DNA from: Tardiphaga sp. P9-11
Lineage (GTDB): Bacteria > Pseudomonadota > Alphaproteobacteria > Rhizobiales > Xanthobacteraceae
Reading direction: 5' to 3'
Length of the DNA: 64,000 nt
Assembly: GCF_008329525.1 (NCBI RefSeq)
Contig: NZ_NPKQ01000002.1
Coordinates: forward strand, 1,116,001-1,180,000
In this document: positions 40,410 to 50,216 of the stretch, piece after piece
Position numbering within the stretch: position 1 is the stretch's first letter
Layout of the letters: each line of letters begins with the position of its first letter
Program-made: the position numbers and the translations under genes
Notes under the pieces: model-generated
Told to the model about the DNA's origin: nothing
The model's database searches: none
Seen by the model: only the letters and a program-made list of their open reading frames with translations

Positions 40410-41863
40410 GCAGTCCTCTTGGCAAGCGCCGCTGCTGCGGCCTCGTGATCGCTGAACGGCAGCGTGCGGGTACCGATGATCTGTCCGGTCTCATGGCCCT
40501 TGCCCGCGATCAGCAGCGCATCGCCTGGCTGCAGGGCTTCGACGGCCACGCGAATGGCTTCGGCGCGGTCGCCGATTTCGACAGCGCCTTTCGCTGCAGC
40601 CATAATCGCCGCGCGGATGGTGGCAGGATTCTCGCTGCGCGGATTGTCGTCGGTAACAATCACACTGTCGGCATTCTCGCTGGCGATCTCGCCCATCAGC
40701 GGCCGCTTGCCGGCATCGCGGTCGCCGCCGGCGCCGAATACCACGACGAGCTTGCGCTTCGCATAAGGGCGTAGCGCCTGCAGTGCTTTCGCGAGCGCAT
40801 CGGGCTTATGGGCGTAATCGACGAAGACCGGCGCGCCGTTGTGTGCACCGACCCGCTCGAGACGACCCTTGGCACCTTCGAGATGTTCGAGCGCGACGAA
40901 GGTCTGATCGACATCGCCGCCCGTACCGATCACGAGACCTGCCGCGACCAGCGCGTTCTCGATCTGGAATTCGCCGACCAGCGGCAGCTTGATTGCATAG
41001 GTCTTGCTGCGATGCTCAAGTGTGAGTTTCTGCGCGAAGCCTTCGACTGTGGCATCGACAAGGCGAATGCCCTCGCCTGCGCTGTCGCCCTTGCGACCGA
41101 CTTTCATCAGGCGCAAGTGGCGCGACTGCGCGGCATGGATCACTTGCGGCGAATGCTCATGATCGGCCGCGATCACGGCGACACCACCGTCAACGACCAG
41201 ATTGAGGAACAACCGCAGCTTGGCGCCGAGATAGTGCGCGACGTCCGGATGGTAGTCCATGTGATCGCGTGACAGATTGGTGAAACCGGCTGCGCTGACC
41301 CTCACGCCATCCAGCCTGAACTGATCAAGCCCGTGGGACGATGCTTCGAGTGCGAGATGTGTCACGCCTTCGCCCGTAATCTCGTCGATCTGCTGGTGCA
41401 GCGAGATTGGATCGGGCGTCGTGAGCGAACCATAGACGGTGCGTTTCGGCGAGACGAGACCGATGGTGCCAATGCTAGCGGAGGCATATCCGAGACGGCC
41501 CCAGATTTCGCGCGTAAAGGATGCAACCGACGTCTTGCCTGATGTCCCCGTGACGGCGGCAATGACCGAGGGCTGGCGCGGATAGAATTTCGACGCCGCA
41601 AGAGCTAGCGCAAGGCGCGGATTGGGCGTGCGCACGAAGGGGACGGACAGCCCACCGGGATTCTGGTCGCCTGCGATAGCGACGGCGCCCGAAGCAAGCG
41701 CCTGCGTGATAAAGCGCGCACCGTCGGTCTTCGCACCGGCGAGTGCAAAGAACAGATCACCCGGTTTCACTGCGCGGCTGTCCACAGCAAGTCCTGTGAC
41801 GGCAACGTCCCTTGCGGGCTCCTCCATCACGGTATCAGGACTGAACAAATCGCGTAGTTTCAT
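40406..41863 (-). CDS. murE: UDP-MurNAc-L-Ala-D-Glu-meso-DAP ligase MurE
   Basis: MurE adds the third peptide residue. I place the start at MKLRDLFSP (41863, 485 residues); the frame is open 23 codons further but those lie in the leader. VAVTGLAVDSRAVKPGDLFF near residue 21, the ATP loop TGTSGKTSVASF (about 109) and EASSHGLDQFRLDG follow. DDNPRSENP (about 405) has the DNPR motif of meso-diaminopimelate-specific enzymes, as expected for this group. It lies 93 bp after ftsI and overlaps murF by 4 bp. Confidence 0.96.
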   Translation of the reverse strand: MKLRDLFSPDTVMEEPARDVAVTGLAVDSRAVKPGDLFFALAGAKTDGARFITQALASGAVAIAGDQNPGGLSVPFVRTPNPRLALALAASKFYPRQPSVIAAVTGTSGKTSVASFTREIWGRLGYASASIGTIGLVSPKRTVYGSLTTPDPISLHQQIDEITGEGVTHLALEASSHGLDQFRLDGVRVSAAGFTNLSRDHMDYHPDVAHYLGAKLRLFLNLVVDGGVAVIAADHEHSPQVIHAAQSRHLRLMKVGRKGDSAGEGIRLVDATVEGFAQKLTLEHRSKTYAIKLPLVGEFQIENALVAAGLVIGTGGDVDQTFVALEHLEGAKGRLERVGAHNGAPVFVDYAHKPDALAKALQALRPYAKRKLVVVFGAGGDRDAGKRPLMGEIASENADSVIVTDDNPRSENPATIRAAIMAAAKGAVEIGDRAEAIRVAVEALQPGDALLIAGKGHETGQIIGTRTLPFSDHEAAAAALAKRTA

Positions 41864-41956
41864 GCTGCTCCGGGCAGGCCAGATCGAGTGATACATCGGG
41901 TTCCGCAACGCCACGCAAACCGCATTTTGCACCGGCTGTAAAGCGCAGATGCGGCG

Positions 41957-43720
41957 TTACTGAGTCACCTTGGATGTCGCAAGAATAAGGCGGTCGGACG
42001 GCGCCAGATCGAAGCGCGGTTCAAGCCCCAAAAGCGGTGCGATACGGGCGATCACGTTGCCGCCCGTCGGCACAGCATTCCAGCCCGAGGTGATGAAACC
42101 GTGGGTTTCCGGCAGCGCCTTCGGCTCGTCCAGCATCACCAGAATCTGGAATTGCGGGTTGTCCATCGGCAGCACGGCGGTGAAGGAATTCAGCACCTGC
42201 TTCTTGGAATAGCGGCCATTCACGACCTTCTCGGCTGTGCCGGTCTTGCCGCCGAGATAGTAACCCTTGGCCTTGGCTTCCGCCTGCCGGGCCGAGCCGA
42301 CTTCGGCATTCAGCCGCATCATGTAGCGCACCTTGTCGCTGGTCTCTTTCTTGACGACGCGCTTGGCGAGTTCGGCTACTTCTTCCGGCGTGCGTTTCAG
42401 GAACGTCGGGGGAATGAGCAGCCCGCCGTTGACCATCGCATTGATGCCCATCACGGCCTGCAGCGGCGCAACGGCGATACCATGACCGAAGGCGATGGTG
42501 ATGGTGTTGAGTTCGCCCCAGCGCTTCGGCACGATCGGCATCGCGCTTTCCGGCAATTCGGTGCGCAGGCGATCGAGCTGGCCGACCTTCTTCAGGAAGG
42601 CCTTGTGGGCCTCGACGCCCTGCCCCAGCGCAATCTTCGCGGCGCCGACATTGGACGAGAATGTAAACACTTCGGCCAGTGAGATCGGACGCGGCACCGG
42701 ATGGGTGTCGTGGATCTTGAACTTGCCGTAGCTCAGCGGATAGCGCGCATCAAACATCGTGTTGAGATTGACCTTGCCCGAGTCCAGCGCCATCGCCAGT
42801 GTCAGGGTCTTGAAGGTCGAACCCATTTCATACACGCCCGTGGTCAGGCGGTTGATGCGGTCGGGATCGTGCGCTTCCTTCGGATTATTCGGATCGAAGT
42901 CGGGCAGCGAAACCATGGCGACGATCTCACCGGTCTTCACGTTTGACACCAGACCCGATGCCGCCTTCGCGCTGTATTTCGCCTTGGCCTTGAGCAGTTC
43001 GTCACGTAGCGCGTGTTCGACACGCAGGTCGACCGCGAGCTCGACCGGCTTCTGCAGGCGATCAGACGCGAAGCCTGCGCGATGCAGATCCGCAAGGCCA
43101 TTGGTGTCGAGCCACTTCTCGATGCCGGCAATGCCCTGATTGTCGATATTGGTCAGGCCGATCAGATGCGACACCGCCGCCCCGCTCGGATATACGCGCT
43201 TGTTCTCGCGCAGGAAGCCGATGCCGGGAATGCCCAGCCGATGAATGTCGCGCTGCTGCTGCGGCGTGATCTCGCGCTTCAGCCACGCAAAACCCTTCCT
43301 GCTCATGATCCGCTCGCGCACTTCGGCGCTGTCGAGATCGGGCAATGCGCCGGTGAGCAGTTCGACCGCTTCGTCCTTGTCGATGATGCGGCGGGGCTCC
43401 GAGAACAATGACGGAGACTTTACGTCGGTCGCAAGAATCGCGCCGTTGCGATCGACGATATCCGGGCGCGCGGTCGCGATGGCGTCACGCGTGGCGCGGC
43501 GCTCGGCATGGGTGTCACCGTTAACGGCAAACATGATGAGACGCACGGCGATGATGCCGTAGACACCGCCGAAGGCGATCATGGCGAGACCGACGCGCGC
43601 ACGTGCCTTCGCTGCGCGATCGACGTTACGCCCGTAAAGCAGGCTGCGGATCAGACGCTGGCGCCAGGGCTCCGGCGGCCGTTCGATGGGTTTATTCGGG
43701 TCGAGCGGCTGATCTGTCAC
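41957..43720 (-). CDS. ftsI: Septal transpeptidase FtsI (PBP3)
   Basis: FtsI cross-links septal peptidoglycan. I choose the GTG at 43720 (587 residues) because it overlaps the ftsL stop (GTGA) and GGAGG lies 7 bases upstream. One membrane segment follows a short basic tail (about 46-66). The dimerisation domain contains [15 protein letters not shown]. The transpeptidase domain has the active-site serine in STFK (about 314-317), SSN (about 370), and KTG in [10 protein letters not shown] (about 505). No PASTA domains are present. Confidence 0.96.
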   Translation of the reverse strand: MTDQPLDPNKPIERPPEPWRQRLIRSLLYGRNVDRAAKARARVGLAMIAFGGVYGIIAVRLIMFAVNGDTHAERRATRDAIATARPDIVDRNGAILATDVKSPSLFSEPRRIIDKDEAVELLTGALPDLDSAEVRERIMSRKGFAWLKREITPQQQRDIHRLGIPGIGFLRENKRVYPSGAAVSHLIGLTNIDNQGIAGIEKWLDTNGLADLHRAGFASDRLQKPVELAVDLRVEHALRDELLKAKAKYSAKAASGLVSNVKTGEIVAMVSLPDFDPNNPKEAHDPDRINRLTTGVYEMGSTFKTLTLAMALDSGKVNLNTMFDARYPLSYGKFKIHDTHPVPRPISLAEVFTFSSNVGAAKIALGQGVEAHKAFLKKVGQLDRLRTELPESAMPIVPKRWGELNTITIAFGHGIAVAPLQAVMGINAMVNGGLLIPPTFLKRTPEEVAELAKRVVKKETSDKVRYMMRLNAEVGSARQAEAKAKGYYLGGKTGTAEKVVNGRYSKKQVLNSFTAVLPMDNPQFQILVMLDEPKALPETHGFITSGWNAVPTGGNVIARIAPLLGLEPRFDLAPSDRLILATSKVTQ

Positions 43721-44109
43721 TGCGGATCCTCCGGCCGATTCTCTGATGCGGGCACCGAACCGGTCACAACATCCGGATCGATGATGTTGAGCATCGCGCC
43801 AATCGGATCGGGCTCGCCCGGCTTGGCGAAATTCGGCGGCCGATCCGGCAGGTTCTTCAACGTGTCGAATTGCTGCGCCGTCATCGGCTGCAGCTTCAGA
43901 TGACGTTCGGCCAGTCCCTGCAGCCGCATCGGCGCATCCAGCTTGGCCCATTCGGCACGGAGACCGGCGATGGCATCGCGCTGTTCGCGAATATCGGCGT
44001 GCAGGCGCAGCACCTTCTCGGTGCGCACGGTGGATTCCATCTTGATACGGTAGACATAGGCCGCGGCGAAGACGAGCACGGCGATCACAAGGAGATGGAT
44101 GATCCGCAT
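43717..44109 (-). CDS. ftsL: Cell division protein FtsL
   Basis: FtsL is a small bitopic divisome protein that forms a coiled coil with FtsB and activates FtsW/FtsI. The 130 residues begin with the membrane segment IIHLLVIAVLVFAAAYVYRI (residues 3-22). A heptad-like helix follows (about 28-65: EKVLRLHADIREQRDAIAGL), then a conserved short motif around ERHLKLQPMTAQQFDTLKNL. The C-terminal 40 residues are proline-rich. It starts 2 bp after rsmH and overlaps ftsI. The family is poorly conserved, so position is part of the evidence. Confidence 0.9.
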   Translation of the reverse strand: MRIIHLLVIAVLVFAAAYVYRIKMESTVRTEKVLRLHADIREQRDAIAGLRAEWAKLDAPMRLQGLAERHLKLQPMTAQQFDTLKNLPDRPPNFAKPGEPDPIGAMLNIIDPDVVTGSVPASENRPEDPQ

Positions 44110-44111
44110 GA

Positions 44112-45107
44112 TCAGCCTCCTCTCATCACGGAGGCGAGCGTCGGCCAGCCCGGCAACGGGCCAGCATCCTGTGCCGGCGCATCGGTGCGCTCGGCGCCGC
44201 GCAGCTTCGCAGAGCGCGCGCGCGGATTGGCCTTGAGTTCTTCATCGCCCGCAATGATCGGGCGCTTGTTGACGAGCGAAAAGCGCGGCTTCGACTGCGC
44301 GACCTCCGGCAGATGCCGCGAACCGCCGCCGGTCTTGCTGCGCTCGACCATGAAATTCTTGACGATGCGGTCTTCCAGCGAGTGGAACGAGACCACCGAC
44401 AGCCGGCCGCCCGGCTTCAGCACACGCTCGGCAGCGGCGAGCGCGGTATGGAGTTCATCGAGTTCTTCGTTGACGAAGATGCGCAGCGCCTGAAACGTAC
44501 GCGTCGCCGGGTGGATTTCGCCCGGCTTGGCCCACACAACTTTCTGTACGATGTCGACGAGCTGTTTCGTCGTCTCGATCGGCCCTTCCTTGCGCGCTGC
44601 AATGATCGCGCGCGCGACGGAGCGGGAATGCCGCTCCTCGCCGAAGATATAGATGATATTGGCGAGATCGGCCTCGGAGGCTTTCGCCACCACATCGGCC
44701 GCGGTCGGCCCGTGCTGGCTCATGCGCATGTCGAGCGGGCCGTCGAAACGGAATGAGAAACCGCGTTCGGCCTGATCGATCTGCATTGATGACACGCCGA
44801 CATCCATCACGACGCCATCGACCAGTGACTCGCCCAGCGCGACGCAGACATCGGCGAGATTGGAGAAGCGATCCTCGACCAGCGTGAGACGGCCGTCAGA
44901 TTTGTCGACCAGATCAAATCCGCCGGCGATGGCGGTCCGGTCGCGATCGATGGCGATGACACGGGTTCCCTCGGTGGCAAGAATGGCGCGGGAATAGCCG
45001 CCGGCGCCGAATGTGGCATCGACATAAATACCACCGGTGCGCGGGCTCAGCATATCGACGGCTTCAACACCGAGAACGGAGATATGTCTTGTATCGGGCG
45101 TGCTCAT
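44112..45107 (-). CDS. rsmH: 16S rRNA m4C1402 methyltransferase RsmH (MraW)
   Basis: RsmH methylates N4 of C1402 of 16S rRNA with SAM. I place the start at [13 protein letters not shown] (45107, 331 residues). An open extension of 100 codons upstream has no family similarity. [10 protein letters not shown] is the usual N-terminus. [16 protein letters not shown] (about 28-43) is the SAM motif, and [20 protein letters not shown] and [18 protein letters not shown]-type segments follow ([20 protein letters not shown], about 250). It is the first gene of the dcw block. mraZ, its usual upstream neighbour, is absent here. Confidence 0.96.
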   Translation of the reverse strand: MSTPDTRHISVLGVEAVDMLSPRTGGIYVDATFGAGGYSRAILATEGTRVIAIDRDRTAIAGGFDLVDKSDGRLTLVEDRFSNLADVCVALGESLVDGVVMDVGVSSMQIDQAERGFSFRFDGPLDMRMSQHGPTAADVVAKASEADLANIIYIFGEERHSRSVARAIIAARKEGPIETTKQLVDIVQKVVWAKPGEIHPATRTFQALRIFVNEELDELHTALAAAERVLKPGGRLSVVSFHSLEDRIVKNFMVERSKTGGGSRHLPEVAQSKPRFSLVNKRPIIAGDEELKANPRARSAKLRGAERTDAPAQDAGPLPGWPTLASVMRGG

Positions 45108-45612
45108 GCGCGCGCCTGCCGGAAGCACGCAGACAGCGCGTTCCGTTCCTTCGCATCGAGGCGCAAAATCAAACTGGACACGAACAGGCCCATGTCGCCT
45201 CAACTGTCGGCGCGCCGCCTGGCTTTTCCTCCTGAAAAGCCCGGTCGCCGCGCGATTGCGGGTTCCATTCGACGCGCCACCCGCGTTTGGCGCGGGAAAG
45301 GCCGGACGTCCGCATGGATTTGTCGGGATTGCCATGGGAACTGAACGCCGGGATTTGAGCGTCAAAATGGAACTTTGGCCGCCCTTTTCAGGTTGGCTCT
45401 TGACCACTCAGTAACGGCACTTAGCGTTAAGAAAGCGTTGATGGGTTGGAGAGCAGTCGATCAATTGCAAGTGCCGGTTTCATCGTAGTGGTGATCCTCT
45501 GGACCCACGGCGGATAAAAATGGGGCAAAACTGTCATGCGGTCGTTGCATAGCAAGGCGCCGGTCGAGGATAGTAGGCCTCCGCGGCGCACCCCCTCTGT
45601 GCTGCTGTTCTC
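45108..45612. promoter_or_regulatory. Divergent control region of rsmH and the amidase
   Basis: About 500 bp separate rsmH from the opposite-strand amidase. No gene or mraZ is visible. On the minus strand, at 45221-45241, GGCTTTTC and GAAAAGCC form an 8-bp stem whose 5-base loop is AGGAG, a Shine-Dalgarno-like sequence, about 115 bp before rsmH. At 45427-45441, TTAA-N7-TTGA differs by one base from the CtrA consensus TTAA-N7-TTAA. Both are candidates only. The frame open through 45108-45407 on the minus strand is judged to be leader, not protein. Confidence 0.45.
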
Positions 45613-45633
45613 GTGACTGATCTGAGTTTTCTG

Positions 45634-46497
45634 ATGGCATCACCTTCGTCCGCACCCGCTGGATCCGACTCCAAGCGTCAACGCGCCCTCCCGATCCCCA
45701 AGGGCGCCGCGGACATGCCGACCTTCACCCCGGATTCCTCTGTTGTCTCCGATGTGATCCCGTCGCCGAATTTTGGCGAGCGCAACAAGGGCCTCACGCC
45801 CGATATGATCGTGTTGCACTACACTGGCATGCCCGACGCCGAAGGCGCGATCACGCGCCTCTGCAGCGCGGGCACTGACGTCTCCGCGCATTACATCGTG
45901 CTGGAAGACGGCCGTATCGTGCAGACCGTGCCGGAAGCCAAGCGTGCATGGCATGCGGGCGCCGGTTTCTGGGCCGGCGAAGAGGACATCAATTCCTGCT
46001 CCATCGGCATCGAGATCATCAATCGCGGCCATGACTGGGGCTATCCGGATTTCCCAAGCCGGCAGATTGCCGCGGTGACCGCTTTGTGCCGCGGCATCAT
46101 GCTGCGTCATGATTTGCAGTCGCATCGCGTGCTGGGCCATTCCGACGTTTCGCCCTCGCGCAAAAAGGATCCCGGCGAGAAATTCCCGTGGCATTCGCTG
46201 GCCAATTCCGGCGTCGGCCACTGGGTATTGCCCGCGCCGATCGTGCGCGGCGAAACCATGAAACTCGGCGCTGCAGGCGACGACGTATTGGCGCTGCAAC
46301 ATGCATTGGCGCGCTATGGCTACGGCATCGAGACCAATGGCGAGTACAATGCCGCAACCATGGAAGTGGTCACCGCCTTCCAGCGCCATTTCCGCCCGGA
46401 ACGCGTCGACGGCCTCGTCGATCATTCGACGCTGACAACGCTGCAGGCCCTACTCTCTAGCTTGCCCGGCGAAGCAGCGATAACCGCCGCGCGCTAA
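45634..46497 (+). CDS. N-acetylmuramoyl-L-alanine amidase (AmpD/AmiD type) with peptidoglycan-binding domain
   Basis: This zinc amidase cleaves the bond between MurNAc and the stem peptide. The Amidase_2 domain has MIVLHYTGM (first His), [11 protein letters not shown] and [20 protein letters not shown] (His and acidic/Lys motif). A PG_binding_1 domain follows at the C-terminus ([20 protein letters not shown] onward). The start is uncertain. ATG 45634 is used here; GTG 45613 is possible, and ATG 45715 (260 residues, weak AAGGG 9 bases upstream) is the best match to family length. No clear signal peptide is seen, pointing to a cytoplasmic recycling role. It is divergent from rsmH. Confidence 0.87.
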   Translation: MASPSSAPAGSDSKRQRALPIPKGAADMPTFTPDSSVVSDVIPSPNFGERNKGLTPDMIVLHYTGMPDAEGAITRLCSAGTDVSAHYIVLEDGRIVQTVPEAKRAWHAGAGFWAGEEDINSCSIGIEIINRGHDWGYPDFPSRQIAAVTALCRGIMLRHDLQSHRVLGHSDVSPSRKKDPGEKFPWHSLANSGVGHWVLPAPIVRGETMKLGAAGDDVLALQHALARYGYGIETNGEYNAATMEVVTAFQRHFRPERVDGLVDHSTLTTLQALLSSLPGEAAITAAR

Positions 46498-47753
46498 TCT
46501 TCCGGCGGCTCCTTGCGATCGAGTTCCGCCATTCGGCGGGCGTAAAGCCGGCGCAGCGGCGCCAGCTGCGTGGCCGCGCTGGCCTGATGATATGCATCGC
46601 GGGCGGCATCGCGCCGACCGAGGCGACGCAGCAAATCGGCACGCACCGCCGGCAGCAGATCGTAGCCGTCGAGTCCGCCCCGCGCCTGCAGTGCGTCGAT
46701 CAGGTTCAAGGCACGCAGCGGACCATCGACCATCGCCACCGCCGCGGCATGGTTGAGTTCGATCACCGGCGACGGCCGGATCCGCAGCAGAACTTCGTAG
46801 AGCCCGGCGATCTGCGGCCAGTCGGTGGCTTGATAGCTTGGCGCCTGCGCATGCAGCGCCGCGATCGCGGCCTGCACCACATAGTCATCGGGGCGGCCGG
46901 GAGCGTGCAACGCGTCCTCGACCAGCCGCAATCCCTCGGCAATCTGTTGGTGATCCCACAGCGACCGATCCTGCGCTTCCAGCAGCACGATATCGCCATC
47001 CGTCGTCGCACGACCGGAGCGGCGCGCGTCGTGCAGCAGCATCAGCGCCAGCAGGCCTTTGATCTCGCGTCGCTGCGGCAGCAATACATCGAGCAAACGA
47101 GCTAGCCGGATTGCTTCCCGCGCCCGGTCCGGCCGCATCAGATCGTCGCCTGACGTGGCAGCGTAGCCTTCGGTAAAAACCAGATAGATCACGGCCAACA
47201 CGCCGCGCAGGCGCTGTTCGAGTGCATCCAGCACAGGCACTTCATAAGGAATTCCGGCGATGCGGATCTTCTGTTTGGCTCGGACCAACCGTTGCGCCAT
47301 GGCGTCTTCGCTGATCAGAAACGCCCGTGCCACCTGAGCGGTGCTCAATCCACAGACGGTTCGCAGCGTCAACGCCACCTGCACCTCCTCGGCGAAGGCC
47401 GGATGGCAACAAATGAAAATCAGCCTCAGCATGTCGTCGTCGAGAACGGCGGCATCACAGCGATCGTCATTCGCGCACGCATTCAGCAACAGCTCGTGCG
47501 TCACCTGTTCCTGCTTGCTGCGAAACGAGACCCGACGCCTGACACGGTCGATCGCCTTGTTGCGACCGACATTGACAAGCCACGCACGCGGATTTGCCGG
47601 CGGCTCGGCGGTTGGCCATTTTTCAAGCGCAACCGCGAAGGCATCCTGCAGCGCATCTTCAGCCAAATCGAAATCGCCGACGAGGCGGATCAGCGTCGCC
47701 AGCGCGCGACCCGCCTCGTTGCGAAAGATCCTGTCGATCTCGGCCAGCGTCAT
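46494..47753 (-). CDS. ECF sigma factor with C-terminal TPR-like extension (ECF42 type)
   Basis: I place the start at [10 protein letters not shown] (47753, 419 residues). The N-terminal third has sigma region 2 ([39 protein letters not shown]) and region 4 ([34 protein letters not shown]). A C-terminal extension of about 230 residues follows, with [14 protein letters not shown] and a helical, TPR-like part. ECF42 sigma factors have this extension and are encoded next to DGPF (YCII-related) proteins, as here (gap 4 bp). No anti-sigma gene is seen. The 3' end overlaps the convergent amidase by 4 bp. Confidence 0.92.
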   Translation of the reverse strand: MTLAEIDRIFRNEAGRALATLIRLVGDFDLAEDALQDAFAVALEKWPTAEPPANPRAWLVNVGRNKAIDRVRRRVSFRSKQEQVTHELLLNACANDDRCDAAVLDDDMLRLIFICCHPAFAEEVQVALTLRTVCGLSTAQVARAFLISEDAMAQRLVRAKQKIRIAGIPYEVPVLDALEQRLRGVLAVIYLVFTEGYAATSGDDLMRPDRAREAIRLARLLDVLLPQRREIKGLLALMLLHDARRSGRATTDGDIVLLEAQDRSLWDHQQIAEGLRLVEDALHAPGRPDDYVVQAAIAALHAQAPSYQATDWPQIAGLYEVLLRIRPSPVIELNHAAAVAMVDGPLRALNLIDALQARGGLDGYDLLPAVRADLLRRLGRRDAARDAYHQASAATQLAPLRRLYARRMAELDRKEPPED

Positions 47754-47757
47754 AGTG

Positions 47758-48108
47758 TTAGTTATAGACCCAGATCGGCCGCACCTCGATTGAACCGATC
47801 CGCGCGCTGGGAATCCGCGCCGCAATCGCCAGTGCGGCATCGAGATCCTTCGCGTCGACCAGATAGTAACCAGCGAGCTGTTCGCGCGTCTCGGCGAACG
47901 GACCATCGGTGGTGAGCCTCTTGCCATCGCGCACCTGCACCGTGGTCGCTGTGGTCGTCGGTTGCAGCCGGTCACCGGCCTTGAAATTGCCGCTCTGGAC
48001 GATGGACTGGGTGAACGCGCCATATTCCTCAAGCATCTTCTTGCCTGTGGCGGCGTCCATTTTCGCGTACTCGGCTTCGTTCTGGTAGATCATCAGCAGA
48101 TACTGCAT
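47758..48108 (-). CDS. DGPF / YCII-related domain protein
   Basis: This 116-residue protein starts at [11 protein letters not shown] (48108) with AGGAGA about 8 bases upstream. It has the family signature [19 protein letters not shown] (about residues 67-85) and ends with [16 protein letters not shown] proteins are small dimeric alpha-beta barrel proteins of unknown activity, genetically tied to ECF42 sigma factors. Its stop is 4 bp before the sigma gene, so both are in one operon and it is presumably a partner or sensor in the same response. Confidence 0.9.
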   Translation of the reverse strand: MQYLLMIYQNEAEYAKMDAATGKKMLEEYGAFTQSIVQSGNFKAGDRLQPTTTATTVQVRDGKRLTTDGPFAETREQLAGYYLVDAKDLDAALAIAARIPSARIGSIEVRPIWVYN

Positions 48109-48164
48109 TGCGTAGTCTCCTCTTGAGCGGCGCCGTTCGCCGTGACATGGGCATGATCGGGTCC

Positions 48165-48195
48165 GAAAACTGGTTTCCACTTTCCGGGATCATGC
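48165..48195. repeat. Dispersed intergenic repeat (GGATCATGC family), second copy
   Basis: GAAAACTGG ... CGGGATCATGC here matches the window's first 31 bases with 4 mismatches. Just before it, GGCATGATCGG is the inverse of the right end, so the element is a short palindrome spanning about 48150-48197. It lies between the DGPF gene and rnpB and has no coding capacity. Confidence 0.55.
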
Positions 48196-48273
48196 CGTCA
48201 GTCGAACGGGCCGGCAGCAGAACGACATCTTCAGGATAATTTATTTTGGCAAAGACTGCGCGCGTTCCTGGCT

Positions 48274-48302
48274 TGACGCCACGGCCCTGAGCCTCCATGC
48301 CT
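48274..48302 (+). promoter_or_regulatory. Promoter of rnpB
   Basis: TTGACG (48274-48279) is followed after exactly 17 bp by CATGCT (48297-48302). The predicted start, 7 bp further, falls on the first paired base of RNase P RNA helix P1 at 48309. The -10 box matches TATAAT at only three positions, including the key A2 and T6. Confidence 0.6.
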
Positions 48303-48308
48303 GTGCCG

Positions 48309-48739
48309 TCAGTCGGCTGGACGGCCGCTCCCGCTATGGTCGAAAGGCTGCGGGAGAGGAAAGTCCGGGCTCCATCGACATACGGTGCCGGATAACGTCC
48401 GGCGGGGGCGACCCCAGGGAAAGTGCCACAGAGAACGAACCGCCTCGCCTCCCTCCGCAAGGAGATGGTGCGGTAAGGGTGAAAAGGTGCGGTAAGAGCG
48501 CACCGCGTATCCGGCAACGGAAACGGCATGGCAAACCACACCGGGAGCAAAACCGAATAGGGACGGCAAAGCAGTCAGTTCGCTCACCTTGAGCGATAAC
48601 ACTGCAGGGCAATGTCTTGCTCGCTGTCCGGGTAGGTTGCTTGAGGCCATAGGCAACTATGGTCCCAGAGGAATGGCCGTCACGTATCGCCGGTGCAAAT
48701 CGGCGATGCCCTACAGAACCCGGCTTACAGGCCGGCTGA
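48309..48739 (+). ncRNA. rnpB: RNase P RNA (type A)
   Basis: This is the catalytic RNA that matures tRNA 5' ends. The conserved blocks occur in order: GAGGAAAGTCCGGGCTCC (CR I region), then GGTGAAAAGGTGCGGTAAGA and GCGCACCG, then the 3' block CCCGGCTTACAGGCCGGCTG. Helix P1 pairs TCAGTCGG (48309-48316) with CCGGCTGA (48732-48739), one G-U included, which fixes the ends. The length of about 431 nt fits alphaproteobacteria. A promoter lies immediately before and a strong hairpin after. Protein frames drawn across it are spurious. Confidence 0.96.
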
Positions 48740-48754
48740 TAACTTTCTGAACAA

Positions 48755-48787
48755 CGAGGGGCCCGGCGCAACACGCCGGGCCCCTCG
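48755..48787 (+). terminator. Hairpin after rnpB
   Basis: CGAGGGGCCCGGCG (48755-48768) pairs perfectly with CGCCGGGCCCCTCG (48774-48787) over CAACA, a 14-bp GC-rich stem starting 16 bases after helix P1 closes. There is no long T-run. It would also lie just past the end of the convergent hydrolase gene. Confidence 0.75.
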
Positions 48788-48823
48788 CCAGTTCTGGCGC
48801 CGATGACCGCACCGAAATCTGCT

Positions 48824-49552
48824 TTAGTCCCGTCCTGCCTGAATGATCGCCTCTGCGAGGCGTGCAGGATTGCTGAAGAACATTTCATGGCTGCCCGGAC
48901 ATTCGACCAGCCGAAACAGACCAAGACGTTCGGAGAGTCGCGGATGCCATGGCAGGCTGTGTGGCAGCGCAATGTCCTGCTGACAATTCACGTAGGATTT
49001 CCCGACCGCAAGTTCGGCAAGCGGCCTGCTCAGCGCAATCGTGTCGGTGAATGTCTTGTACGGATGCGGATTGAGTTGCTCATAGGCTGACTTCGCCAGC
49101 CCGAAATCGGCATCGTTGATGAAGGCCTCGCGCCAGATTTCGAACGGCAGCATTACCGCGTTGTTATTGGCGGCGGCGATGGAATCGAACAGGCCAAGGT
49201 AATGCGGCGGCACCATATCGTTGAGCGATTGTCCGTCCAGCGGAACGAAGGCGTTGACATAGACCAGCCGTTTGATGCGTTCTGCCATGCGGTCCGCGAC
49301 GCCCGAAATCACCATGCCGCCATAGCTGTGTCCGACAAGGCGTATGTCCCACAGATCTTCCTTCTCGATATAATCCGCGATCGAAGCGATGGCTTGCGTC
49401 AATCCAACACTGCTGCGGTCGTCATTCGCGTTGTTGCCAGCGACCGTCGGGCAATGAACGATATGCCCGCTCGCACGCAGATGACCGGCGACCGCGTCCA
49501 TCTCCTTTCCCGTGTGCCAGGCACCGTGAACCAGGACGTATAGATCTGCCAT
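48824..49552 (-). CDS. Alpha/beta hydrolase (esterase family)
   Basis: This 242-residue protein has an N-terminal oxyanion segment LVHGAWHTGKEMDAV (about residues 7-21). The nucleophile elbow GHSYGG (serine about residue 76) and a C-terminal PGSHEMFFSNP carrying the likely catalytic histidine follow. It resembles the plant-SABP2 / methylesterase-like group found in bacteria. The substrate is unknown. A strong GGAGG lies 6 bases before the ATG. The degraded AraC gene lies immediately upstream in the same direction and may once have regulated it. Confidence 0.86.
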   Translation of the reverse strand: MADLYVLVHGAWHTGKEMDAVAGHLRASGHIVHCPTVAGNNANDDRSSVGLTQAIASIADYIEKEDLWDIRLVGHSYGGMVISGVADRMAERIKRLVYVNAFVPLDGQSLNDMVPPHYLGLFDSIAAANNNAVMLPFEIWREAFINDADFGLAKSAYEQLNPHPYKTFTDTIALSRPLAELAVGKSYVNCQQDIALPHSLPWHPRLSERLGLFRLVECPGSHEMFFSNPARLAEAIIQAGRD

Positions 49553-49647
49553 GCAATCCTCCCGATGTTTCCCGGATATTCATAATCACTGACATGCCCG
49601 GCAGATGGCCGGATTGCGCCAGCCCAATCGACGATTTGCGTCACAGC

Positions 49648-50157
49648 CTATCGTCGGCGCCTGAACTCGCCGGGTGTCACACCCAGATATTTGCGGCACT
49701 GGCGGATAAAATGTGATGGATCTGTCAGACCGACCTTCTGGCCGATGCCACCGATACTCACACGATCGAAGCGCGGTTCGGCCAGCATCTTGCGGGCCAT
49801 CGACATGCGGCAGTCGGCGAGCAGCCTGCTAAAGGTCACGGATGCGCCAGCGAGACCGCGATGCAGCGTGCGCTCCGAGATTTGCAGTTGCGCGGCAATC
49901 GACGCTGCAGTGAGCCCGGGCTCCGCGTAGCGTTCGTGCAGAGCGCGCCGAATCCGATCAATCAGCGCGGGCGTGCCGGACGTCTCCGTCGGCGACAGCG
50001 TCACGTCGCCTTCCAGTGTCAGAGCCAGCAGGGCTCCCAATTGATCGACGAGGAGAGACGCCGGCAGCGGCCTGCGAACGGCCAGTTCCGGTGACCATTG
50101 CCGGACGAAGCGTGCGGGTGTCGCCACGATCGGCTCGCCCACGGGGGACGAACGCAT
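49648..50157 (-). pseudogene. AraC-family regulator, N-terminally truncated
   Basis: The 169 residues contain an intact AraC-type double helix-turn-helix. SIAAQLQISERTLHRGLAG (about 90-108) and VSIGGIGQKVGLTDPSHFIR then GVTPGEFRRRR follow. Full members carry about 150 more residues of ligand-binding domain. Here an in-frame TGA directly precedes the ATG, and only about 60 bp separate it from the neighbouring ABC gene. A short piece in another frame upstream (PPLALVRISAHVV) looks like a remnant of that domain, suggesting internal deletion. A functional short regulator is the alternative. Confidence 0.6.
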
Positions 50158-50216
50158 TCACGACATGCGCCGAAATGCGAACGAGGGCCAACGGCGGCCC
50201 CCGTTCCTTCCTGATA

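Noticed and set aside
43721-43951. 77-codon extension of ftsI
   Set aside because: It lies inside ftsL. The GTG with GGAGG at 43720 gives the correct FtsI N-terminus.
45108-45407. 100-codon N-terminal extension of rsmH
   Set aside because: No similarity to the family. The ATG at 45107 gives the normal length and N-terminal HISVLG motif.
48029-48972. Protein frames across 48.0-49.0 kb
   Set aside because: They cover RNase P RNA and its flanks. The RNA motifs and P1 pairing explain the sequence.
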